Origin: JAVBLU01 sp031553225
Lineage (GTDB): Bacteria; Bacillota; Clostridia; Christensenellales; UBA1750
Reading direction: 5' to 3'
Assembly (NCBI GenBank): GCA_031553225.1
Contig: JAVBLU010000008.1
Coordinates: 1 to 21,464, forward strand
DNA: 21,464 nt
Part shown: piece after piece, positions 1-6,557 of the stretch
Layout of the letters: each line of letters starts with the position of its first letter
Numbering within the stretch: the first letter of the stretch is position 1
Notes under the pieces: model-generated
What the model was told of the DNA's origin: nothing
The model's database searches: none
The model's input: only the letters and a program-made list of their open reading frames with translations
Translations under genes and position numbers: made by a program

Positions 1-137
1 CCTTTGCGGGATGCGGCGTCGCGATGGCTAAGGCCCCTGAAAGCCTCAAGGCCAAGGCTGCCCATGTAACCGGCGGGATCGTGGAATCCGGTGTGGCGCA
101 GGCCATCCGTAAATATGCTCTGGAGGGACGCGCATGA
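1..137 (+). CDS. C-terminal end of a Cof-type HAD phosphatase (partial)
   Basis: Only the last 44 codons are inside the window (frame starting at base 3, stop TGA at 135-137). The translated tail contains GCGVAMAKAPESLKAKA, then VTGGIVESGVAQAIRKY. This matches the end of Cof/YidA-type HAD sugar-phosphate phosphatases, where GVAMxNA, K and VT...GVA lie around the last catalytic aspartate loop and the C-terminal helix. The AxN position reads AKA here, so the usual asparagine appears replaced. The stop codon overlaps the hprK start as ATGA, which implies translational coupling and one operon. The catalytic DxD motif lies upstream of the window, so substrate class is inferred from family only. 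Confidence 0.7.
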   Translation, partial: FAGCGVAMAKAPESLKAKAAHVTGGIVESGVAQAIRKYALEGRA

Positions 138-1048
138 TCCCCGCATCGGCGTTTGCCGCCGCACTCGATCTAGAGACCGTCGTGCCGCCGCAGGGTGATG
201 AGCTGGAGATCGAATCATCCAATCTCAACCGCCCGGGCCTGCAGTTCGCCGGCTTTTTTGAGTACTTCCCGCACGAATGCGTGCAGATCCTGGGCAAGGT
301 GGAGATGACCTACCTGCTCTCCCTGTCGCACGATTTGATGATGCAGCGCATCGACGAGTTCATGTCCCGGCCGCTGCCGGCGGTGGTCATCTGCCGCAAC
401 ATGGCCTGCCCGGAGGAGCTGCTCGCGGCGGCCCGGCGCTTTCAGGTACCGCTGTACCGCACGCGCCTGGTCACCACCAAGTTCTCGCACAACGCCATCA
501 ACTTCATCAACAACTTTTTGGCGCCGCGCGTCACGCGCCACGGCGTGCTCATCGACGTGTACGGCGTGGGCATCATGATCACGGGCGATTCGGGCATCGG
601 CAAGAGCGAATCGGCGCTGGAGCTGGTGAAGCGCGGCCACCAGCTGGTGGCGGACGACGTGGTGGACATCCGCAAGGTGGCGGATGAGCGGCTCATCGGC
701 GAATCGCCCGAGACCATCCGGCACTTTATGGAGATCCGCGGCATCGGCATCATCGACGTGAAGGCCATGTATGGCGTGGGCGCGGTCATCAACCGCAAGT
801 CCATCGACGTGGTCATCCACCTGGAGATTTGGGACTCGGCCAAGGAGTACGACCGCCTGGGCCTCTCGGAGGAGTACATCAACATCCTGGGCGTGAAGCT
901 GCCCAAGATCACCCTGCCTGTGCGGCCGGGCCGGAACCTGGCGATCATTATAGAAATAGCCGCGCGCAACTACCGCCTGAAGATGATGGGGTACAACGCC
1001 GCCCGCGAGTTCGACGCGCGGCTGTCCGCCCGCTTCGGCCCGGGCTGA
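134..1048 (+). CDS. hprK: HPr kinase/phosphorylase
   Basis: This bifunctional enzyme phosphorylates, and by phosphorolysis dephosphorylates, Ser46 of the phosphocarrier HPr. It is the sensor step of CcpA-type carbon catabolite control in Firmicutes. The 304-residue product has the family's usual length. An N-terminal domain (about 1-130) precedes the kinase core with RHGVLIDVYGVG (135-146), the P-loop GDSGIGKS (151-158), LVADDVVDI (171-179) and the HPrK signature around EIRGIGIIDVKAMYGVGAV (200-218). The ATG at 134 is supported by GGAGGGA at 122-128. The gene overlaps the upstream HAD phosphatase by four bases, and a ROK glucokinase follows 54 bases later, so sensing and sugar phosphorylation are probably co-transcribed. 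Confidence 0.95.
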   Translation: MIPASAFAAALDLETVVPPQGDELEIESSNLNRPGLQFAGFFEYFPHECVQILGKVEMTYLLSLSHDLMMQRIDEFMSRPLPAVVICRNMACPEELLAAARRFQVPLYRTRLVTTKFSHNAINFINNFLAPRVTRHGVLIDVYGVGIMITGDSGIGKSESALELVKRGHQLVADDVVDIRKVADERLIGESPETIRHFMEIRGIGIIDVKAMYGVGAVINRKSIDVVIHLEIWDSAKEYDRLGLSEEYINILGVKLPKITLPVRPGRNLAIIIEIAARNYRLKMMGYNAAREFDARLSARFGPG

Positions 1049-1102
1049 TCGGATGAAAGGCGCCTTTGGCGCGCGCAAGCATATGTAAAAGGAGGACGCC
1101 CC

Positions 1103-2050
1103 ATGTACTACATCGGCATTGATCTGGGCGGCACGAACATCGCGGCAGGGCTTGTTACCGAGGACGGCGTGATCACCAAGAAGGTGAGCACGCCAACGCT
1201 GCTGGAGCGCGGGCCGGAGCCCATCATTAAGGACATGGGCAACCTGTGCCTGCGCCTCATTCAGGAAGCGGGCGTTGCGCTGTCCGACGTGCGGTCCGTG
1301 GGCATCGGCGTTCCGGGCCTGGCGAACAACGACACGGGCGATGTGATCTTCTGCACGAACCTGAAGTGGCACAACGTGCCGCTGGGCAAGCTGATGCGGC
1401 AGATCATCGACAAGCCCATCCACATGGAGAACGACGCCACGGTGGCGGGCTTCGCCGAGTACGCCGCGGGCGTTTGCAAGGGCGCGCGCAACTCCCTGTT
1501 CCTTACCCTGGGCACGGGCGTGGGCGGAGGCATCGTCATCGACGGAAAAATTTACTCCGGCACGCACCACGCGGGCTCGGAGCTGGGGCACATGATCGTT
1601 GAGATGAACGGCCGGCTGTGCACGTGCGGCGGGCGCGGCTGCTGGGAGCGCTACGCCTCGGCCACGGCGCTCATCGCCGACGGCGCCGAGGCCATGAAGG
1701 GCCATCCGGAGAGCGACGTGTACAAGGCCGCGGGCGGCGACGCGGACAAGGTGACGGCCAAGATCGTCATCGACGCGGCCAAAGCGGGCGATCCGGTGGG
1801 ACGCCAGGTGTTTGAGCGGTACGTTGAGGCGCTGGCCATCGGCATCATCGGGCTGATCAACCTGTTCGACCCGGAGGTGATCGCTTTGGGCGGGGGCGTA
1901 TCGGCCGCGGGCGAGTTCCTGCGCGCGCCCGTGGAGAAGTACGTGCGCGAGCACCGCTACTGCGGCGATGTGGAGCAGCCCAAAATTCTTTTGTCCAGCA
2001 TGGGCAACGACGCCGGCATCATCGGCGCGGCCATGATGGGCCGCGGCTAG
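1103..2050 (+). CDS. glcK: ROK-family glucokinase
   Basis: The 315-residue product is predicted to use ATP to phosphorylate glucose to glucose-6-phosphate in the cytoplasm. It starts with the ATP-binding DLGGTN motif (7-12). It carries the catalytic ENDA motif (109-112, Asp111), LGTGVGGG (136-143), the sugar-binding ELGH motif (160-163) and the ROK zinc motif CTCGGRGCWE (173-182, Cys173, Cys175, Cys180). These fit the glucokinase branch of the ROK family rather than NagC/XylR repressors, because there is no N-terminal helix-turn-helix. AGGAGG lies about seven bases before the ATG. It is the last gene of the hprK operon and is closed by a strong hairpin. Specificity for glucose over other hexoses is inferred. 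Confidence 0.9.
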   Translation: MYYIGIDLGGTNIAAGLVTEDGVITKKVSTPTLLERGPEPIIKDMGNLCLRLIQEAGVALSDVRSVGIGVPGLANNDTGDVIFCTNLKWHNVPLGKLMRQIIDKPIHMENDATVAGFAEYAAGVCKGARNSLFLTLGTGVGGGIVIDGKIYSGTHHAGSELGHMIVEMNGRLCTCGGRGCWERYASATALIADGAEAMKGHPESDVYKAAGGDADKVTAKIVIDAAKAGDPVGRQVFERYVEALAIGIIGLINLFDPEVIALGGGVSAAGEFLRAPVEKYVREHRYCGDVEQPKILLSSMGNDAGIIGAAMMGRG

Positions 2051-2053
2051 CGC

Positions 2054-2074
2054 GCAGCCCGCAGCCCGCAGCCC
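2054..2074 (+). repeat. Three tandem copies of GCAGCCC
   Basis: Three perfect 7-base units follow directly after the glucokinase stop codon and before its terminator. The unit number could vary by slippage. No function is apparent. Confidence 0.6.
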
Positions 2075-2100
2075 GATACCGGCAACAAAAGCGATACGGC

Positions 2101-2147
2101 GGCAGGGGCCCGGCGCGCGCGTCACGCCCACGGGCCCCTGCCATTTT
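2101..2147 (+). terminator. Rho-independent terminator of the hprK-glcK operon
   Basis: A perfect 12-bp stem pairs 2101-2112 (GGCAGGGGCCCG) with 2131-2142 (CGGGCCCCTGCC), followed by ATTTTCC. It lies 50 bases after the glucokinase stop. Confidence 0.8.
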
Positions 2148-2222
2148 CCTGCGGCGAGAAACCCGCGTAGCGCCACAAAAACCTCGAAGCCTTTGAGTTT
2201 GGCTGAAGCAGGAATGCATTGG

Positions 2223-2256
2223 AAAAGGAGGCCGATAGAATCTCGGCCTCCTTTTT
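2223..2256. terminator. Bidirectional terminator between glcK and the chemoreceptor gene
   Basis: A 13-bp perfect stem pairs 2223-2235 (AAAAGGAGGCCGA) with 2243-2255, with a 7-base loop. Both sides have A or T runs, so each strand has a stem followed by a U-tract. It can end the chemoreceptor transcript on the minus strand, whose stop is at 2284-2286, and act as a second stop for plus-strand readthrough. It marks the left edge of the AT-rich block. Confidence 0.85.
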
Positions 2257-2283
2257 GCGTATTATGCTTATTAGGTGCGTTGG

Positions 2284-4027
2284 TCAGGAGAGCAATTTGC
2301 GTTCATCCCGGTCACGCAGGACTGCTCCGTTTCCAACATCATCCGCCAGCTCAAACTGCAGCACCAGTTTCTCTAGAACCTCGGCTTGACTACTCATCTC
2401 TTCACTTGCCGCGGCACTTTGCTCGGCTGTCGCACTATTTTGCTGTACAACCTGTGCAACCTGATTAATTTCTGTGTTAATCAGCGAAATAGTGTCGCTT
2501 TGTTTTTCGGATGATCGGGCAATTTCAACTACAATTTGGTTACTTTCCTCAATGCCCGACACTATTTCCGCTAAGGCTGCATAAGTTTCATCCGCTATTT
2601 TCACCCCAAGCTCCGTTTTTTCCATAGAGTTCGAAATCAGCACACCGGTATCTCTTGCGGAATCAGAGCTTTTTTTCGCCAGATTGCGCACTTCTTCGGC
2701 GACCACCGCAAAGCCTTTTCCGTGCTGACCCGCCCGAGCTGCTTCTACAGCGGCGTTTAACGCAAGAATATTGGTTTGAAAGGCAATATCATCAATCACC
2801 TTAATGACTTTGCTTATCGATAAGCTGGATTCGTTTATTTGCTTCACAGCGTCGATCATAGACTTCATTTGTTGCGAGCCTTTTTTGGCGCTGGTATTAA
2901 TCTGCCCTGCCAGGGGCGGCGGCTCTTTCTGCCATTTCCGCATTATTTTTGGTTTCCTTCGAAACTCTTTCCATCGACTCTGTAAGTTCTTCTATAGCGG
3001 AAGCTTGCTCTGTAGCGCCCTGCGCAAGCATCTGCGCGCCATCGGCAATTTGTTTTGAACCTGAGGACAGTTGTGTGGAGCTATTGTTGATTTGCCAAAA
3101 CATTTGATTGAGATTATTAACCATTTTTGCAATTGCAACATTGATGATATCCTTTTCACATCTTGGCGCAATCCTCATAGTCAAATCACCATCGGCAAGC
3201 GATTCAATCAACCTTGCTTGCACTTTTGTATTGGCTATCATTTTAGCGAATGAGTCAACCAATGCACCTATTTCATCGTTCTTTTTAGAATAAACCGTAA
3301 TATCAGTATCTCCCATTGATATTTTTTCGGCGGCCTTTGTCAAATCTACTATAGGGGTTCCGATTGACTTTTTAATATACCAGACAATAATAAAGCCTAC
3401 AATTACACATAGTCCGGCTACGATAGCAATAATAGTAAGCCCAAACTGATTTGAGGAGGCAACCACATCATCAACGCTGAGATCTATACCCACAGCACCG
3501 ATTACTCTGCCGCTCTCATCGAGTATTGGAGCAAAACCAGAGACCATATTGCCGAACCCATCCAAATAATAGATGTCGGTCATTTGCCCTTTACCGCTTT
3601 CAATCGCTGCGTATAATTCCGGAGCATAAAAATCCACAGACTGCTTGTCTCCAAGGTCTATTTCCGATGCCTCCCGGCTACTGGCAGGATACCCCTCGGC
3701 AAAATAAGTGACATCCGTATCATATTTACTGTCAACCATATACAGATATAGCAGGTTGTCTTTTTCCAAAATTTCATTTATGCTGGCTTTAAAAGCATAC
3801 CAGTATTCATTTTTTTCGCCGGTGTCAAGTATTTTTCGAAACTGTACGGGGTCTACGACAGAGGCTACCGCCTCCGATAGTGCTTGCGCTTTATCGGCAT
3901 ATGAGTCAATGGCTTGGCTTCGATTGAGAAGATAACTAATCACACCAATGCACGCTGTACTGAAGATTAATATAGTCAAAACAATCACGGCTAACCTAAT
4001 GGTCAAGGAGTTAAACTTCCTATTCAC
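2284..4027 (-). pseudogene. Methyl-accepting chemotaxis protein, frameshifted
   Basis: This gene would encode a membrane chemoreceptor that relays ligand binding to CheW/CheA. The upstream part (2897-4027, GTG start preceded by AAGGTGGG) has TM1 at about residues 10-32, an extracytoplasmic sensor region of about 160 residues (probably Cache-like, inferred), TM2 at about 195-218 and a HAMP segment at about 219-271. It is cut off after NNAEMAERAAA. The downstream part (2284-2943) continues in another frame from LAGQINTSAKKG. It carries the conserved signalling tip FQTNILALNAAVEAARAG and ends in DERKLLS without a CheR-docking pentapeptide. Removing one G from the plus-strand GGGG run at 2913-2916 restores one 580-residue reading frame. 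It could be a true pseudogene, a phase-variable gene or a sequencing error. Base composition is much AT-richer than its neighbours, suggesting acquisition. Confidence 0.85.
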
Positions 4028-4082
4028 GTTGACCCACCTTACAATCTATGTTTCAGGACGTCTGTATTTGCAATATTTTATA

Positions 4083-4109
4083 TTATCGACATATACATAA
4101 AATTATTTA
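4083..4109 (-). promoter_or_regulatory. Sigma-D (flagellar/chemotaxis) promoter of the chemoreceptor gene
   Basis: On the minus strand the sequence reads TAAA, a 15-base spacer, then GTCGATAA. The known sigma-D/sigma-28 consensus is TAAA-N15-GCCGATAA, so there is one mismatch. Transcription would start near 4076, giving a leader of about 50 bases before the GTG start. It assigns the chemoreceptor to the motility regulon. Confidence 0.75.
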
Positions 4110-4265
4110 ACAAAATATTCCTTCGGCACTTGAATGCGGCAAAAATCAATAAGTAAATGTGGGGAAGTTATGATGCAAAATCCACTGTTATAAGGGTGTT
4201 GAGCGCTGATGTGGCCGGGCACACAACCGCGATGCTTGCCGCAACAGAGCTTCTGGATAAGCACA

Positions 4266-4290
4266 ACGGAGCCGCATAAAGCGACTCCGT
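4266..4290 (-). terminator. Possible terminator of the tRNA-fMet/tRNA-Met transcript
   Basis: A 10-bp stem (4266-4275 with 4281-4290, one G-T pair) has a 5-base loop and lies 50 bases beyond the end of tRNA-Met. The following minus-strand bases (TGTGCTT) form only a weak U-tract, so the call is tentative. Confidence 0.4.
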
Positions 4291-4339
4291 CGTACATATT
4301 TTCTTGTTCGTGCAAAGCCTTTGGCTCTGAGGGTTTACG

Positions 4340-4416
4340 TGGTAGCGGCAGTCGGATTCGAACCAACGACACTTCGGGTATGAACCGAATGCTCTGGCCA
4401 GCTGAGCTATGCCGCC
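4340..4416 (-). tRNA. tRNA-Met (CAT), elongator
   Basis: The 77-base gene folds into a full cloverleaf with encoded CCA. The acceptor stem GGCGGCA pairs with TGCCGCT (one G-T pair at the end). The anticodon arm is TTCGG-TTCATAC-CCGAA with anticodon CAT, and the T arm is GTTGG-TTCGAAT-CCGAC. Overall the sequence closely resembles the Bacillus elongator tRNA-Met, which argues against the lysidine-modified Ile tRNA that shares this anticodon. It lies nine bases after the initiator tRNA and is probably cut from the same transcript. Confidence 0.92.
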
Positions 4417-4425
4417 TTAAAAAGA

Positions 4426-4503
<78 letters not shown>

Positions 4504-4539
4504 ACGCATTCGCCGACCGATTCGAAGGCGGCGAAATGT

Positions 4540-4568
4540 AGTATAGCAAAGGCGGACCGAAAAGTCAA
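4540..4568 (-). promoter_or_regulatory. Sigma-A promoter of the tRNA-fMet/tRNA-Met operon
   Basis: The minus strand has TTGACT (4563-4568), a 17-base spacer and an extended TGC-TATACT -10 (4540-4545), about 36 bases before the initiator tRNA. Confidence 0.85.
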
Positions 4569-4596
4569 CCAAAAGCCGTGAAATTTTCTTACGCGG

Positions 4597-4626
4597 TTGT
4601 TGGCGGTTTCCCGCGTGTGGTATAAT
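4597..4626 (+). promoter_or_regulatory. Sigma-A promoter of pgi
   Basis: TATAAT at 4621-4626 is preceded by TGG (extended -10), and TTGTTG at 4597-4602 stands 18 bases upstream. It lies 43 bases before the pgi start and back-to-back with the tRNA promoter. Confidence 0.75.
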
Positions 4627-4668
4627 GGCGTATCAAAATGGAAGCGTCGTTCGCAGGAGGTTATTTTC

Positions 4669-6222
4669 ATGCGTCTTTCCTTCGATTTTAACCACGCCAT
4701 GGCCGATTATGCCCAGGACGCGTACCGCAGCATCGTGGCGCGCCTGAAGGCGCTGCAAGCGGAAGGACTGCCCGACAAGGCCGCAAGGGACGTACAGCGC
4801 AAGCTGGAGAAGCTGGCCGTGCCCGCAAAGCAGATCGGCCAGCGCTTCGTTACGCAAAAGGACCTGCAGGAGCTTGGCCCCGCGCTGGCCGCGGCACACG
4901 CGGGCGTTGAGGCGATGCGCGGGGACGCCGGCCGCATGATGGCCTGGACGCGCCTGCCCTTTGAGCAGGGCGACATCGTGAAGGACGTGAAAGCCGCGGC
5001 GGCGGATATCCGCGCGCGCTTTGACGCGTTTGTGGTGCTGGGCATCGGCGGCTCGGCGCTGGGGCCCACGGCCGTGCAGGCGGCGCTTAACCACCTGCGC
5101 TACAACGAGCTGCCCGCCGCGACGCGCGGCCCCAAGCTGTACGTGGAGGACAATGTGGATCCCGAGCGCATGGCCTCGCTGCTGGACGTGCTGGACCTGG
5201 ACAAGGCGTGCTTCAACATCGTGTCCAAGTCGGGCAACACCTCCGAGACCATGTCGCAGTACCTGATCATCTCCAGCCTTTTGAAGAAGCGCTTCCCGCA
5301 GGACTATCACACGCGCATGGTGTTCACCACCGACAAAAGCGGCGGGAATCTTGTGGCCGTGGCCAAGGCCGAAGCGGCGGCCGGACGGCCGATCCGCTGC
5401 TTTGTGGTGCCGGACGGCGTGGGCGGGCGCTTTTCGGAGCTGTCGCCCGTGGGGCTGCTGGCGGCCGCCGTGTGCGGCATCGACATTGACGCCCTGCTGG
5501 CCGGCGCAGCGGACATGGACGCGCGCTGCCGCACGGCCGACCCGCAGAATAACCCCGCGCTGTTCGCGGCCGGCCTTCAGTATGCGCTGATGGCGCGCAA
5601 GACGCCGCGCAAGAACATATCGGTGATGATGCCCTACGCCGATTCGCTGCGCTTCATCGCAGACTGGTACGCGCAGCTGTGGGCGGAGAGCCTGGGCAAG
5701 GAGCGCGCGCTGGACGGCAGCATGCTGAAGGAGGCCGTGGGCCAAACGCCTGTAAAGGCCGTGGGCGTAACGGATCAGCACTCCCAGGTGCAGCTGTACA
5801 CGGAGGGCCCCTGCGACAAGGTGATCACCTTTTTAACCGTGCGCGAGTACCGCGACACCGTGGGCATCCCGGGCGGATGTATCGCCTTCCCGGACGTGTC
5901 CTTCCTGTCCGGGGCGACGCTGGATTCGCTGATCCAGCGCGAGCGCGAGGCTACCGAGTACGCGCTGCTGGTGGGCGGAAAGCCCTCCTGGACCATCGAG
6001 CTGCCCTGCGTAAGCGCGGGGAGCGTTGGCGAGCTGCTGTACTTTTTTGAAATGATGACCGCCTATACCGGCCAGCTGCTCGGCATCGACGCCTTCGACC
6101 AGCCGGGCGTGGAGGAAGGCAAAAACGCCACGTACGGCCTGTTCGGCCGCGGCGGCTACGAATACAAGAAAGCCGAGCTGGACGCCCGTCCGGCCAAAAA
6201 CCCGGCATACCGCATGCTGTAG
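4669..6222 (+). CDS. pgi: Glucose-6-phosphate isomerase
   Basis: This glycolytic enzyme interconverts glucose-6-phosphate and fructose-6-phosphate. The 517-residue product has LGIGGSALGP (124-133), the phosphate-binding SKSGNTSET (186-194), family signature DGVGGRFSELSPVG (249-262), a likely catalytic His in DQHSQ (371) and signature two GQLLGIDAFDQPGVEEGK (468-485). The length fits the longer Firmicute-type isomerases rather than the roughly 450-residue Bacillus form. The ATG at 4669 is chosen because AGGAGG lies at 4655-4660 and the promoter at 4597-4626 rules out the more upstream frame-open ATG at 4597. The gene stands alone with its own promoter and a long 3' hairpin. Its substrate is the product of the glucokinase encoded about 2.6 kb upstream. 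Confidence 0.95.
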   Translation: MRLSFDFNHAMADYAQDAYRSIVARLKALQAEGLPDKAARDVQRKLEKLAVPAKQIGQRFVTQKDLQELGPALAAAHAGVEAMRGDAGRMMAWTRLPFEQGDIVKDVKAAAADIRARFDAFVVLGIGGSALGPTAVQAALNHLRYNELPAATRGPKLYVEDNVDPERMASLLDVLDLDKACFNIVSKSGNTSETMSQYLIISSLLKKRFPQDYHTRMVFTTDKSGGNLVAVAKAEAAAGRPIRCFVVPDGVGGRFSELSPVGLLAAAVCGIDIDALLAGAADMDARCRTADPQNNPALFAAGLQYALMARKTPRKNISVMMPYADSLRFIADWYAQLWAESLGKERALDGSMLKEAVGQTPVKAVGVTDQHSQVQLYTEGPCDKVITFLTVREYRDTVGIPGGCIAFPDVSFLSGATLDSLIQREREATEYALLVGGKPSWTIELPCVSAGSVGELLYFFEMMTAYTGQLLGIDAFDQPGVEEGKNATYGLFGRGGYEYKKAELDARPAKNPAYRML

Positions 6223-6231
6223 CCCCACGCG

Positions 6232-6270
6232 ATCGAGGAGGAGACCCGCCGCGCGGGTTTCCTCCTCGAT
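6232..6270 (+). terminator. Very long hairpin after pgi
   Basis: Bases 6232-6249 pair with 6253-6270 in an 18-bp stem (one G-T pair) around a 3-base loop, starting ten bases after the pgi stop. The following plus-strand sequence (GTTATGG) has no real U-tract. It may be a terminator, an RNase-processing site or a 3' stabiliser. Confidence 0.6.
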
Positions 6271-6307
6271 GTTATGGGCGTCTTCACCGCTCGGCTGGCT
6301 TACAGCG

Positions 6308-6556
6308 GAAAATCGCCGTGCATGCCGCCGATTTTCTTCATGCTTTGGGCGGCTTGCCGAAGGGTTTTCCGCAACCGAACGGGCGGCTTTTTCCTCACGC
6401 CGTGCGGACCCGGCGGCTGTGCATGCCGCCGGGTCCGCTTTGCCTGCCGCAGGAAGCCAGCGCCTGGGAAAAGGCAGCCGTCCTCCGCCTGTGATGGGAT
6501 CCAAGGGACGCGTCCCTTGGCGGGAGGCGCGCAGGGCGGCGCTCTCCGCGCCTCCC
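6308..6556. repeat. Palindrome cluster in the pgi-guaB convergent intergenic region
   Basis: No gene is supported between the two stop codons. The stretch holds four dyads: 6308-6315 with 6329-6336 (8 bp), 6404-6416 with 6426-6438 (13 bp, perfect), a perfect 20-base palindrome at 6501-6520, and 6522-6531 with 6547-6556 (10 bp). The last starts one base after the guaB stop on the minus strand and may stop or stabilise the guaB transcript. The first two hairpins share the 13-base direct repeat GTGCATGCCGCCG (6318-6330 and 6419-6431). None is followed by a good U-tract. Confidence 0.65.
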
Positions 6557-6557
6557 C

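Larger units (their letters stand above)
4028..4339. other. Intergenic region between the chemoreceptor and the tRNA genes
   Basis: No gene is supported here. The first part (to about 4200) is AT-rich like the chemoreceptor gene and holds its sigma-D promoter. The rest holds a 10-bp hairpin at 4266-4290 and otherwise nothing recognisable. Short open frames across it have no ribosome binding site or recognisable content. Confidence 0.5.

Noticed and set aside
2054..2074. CRISPR-like or functional tandem array
   Set aside because: Only three copies of a 7-base unit without spacers; simple slippage repeat.
215..2176. A 653-codon open frame on the minus strand opposite hprK and glcK
   Set aside because: It is an antisense shadow in GC-rich DNA with Arg/Ala/His-rich low-complexity translation, no ribosome binding site, and it lies opposite two clearly recognised genes.
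2193..2468. A 91-codon plus-strand frame after glcK
   Set aside because: It crosses the bidirectional terminator and the end of the chemoreceptor gene, with no family similarity recognised.
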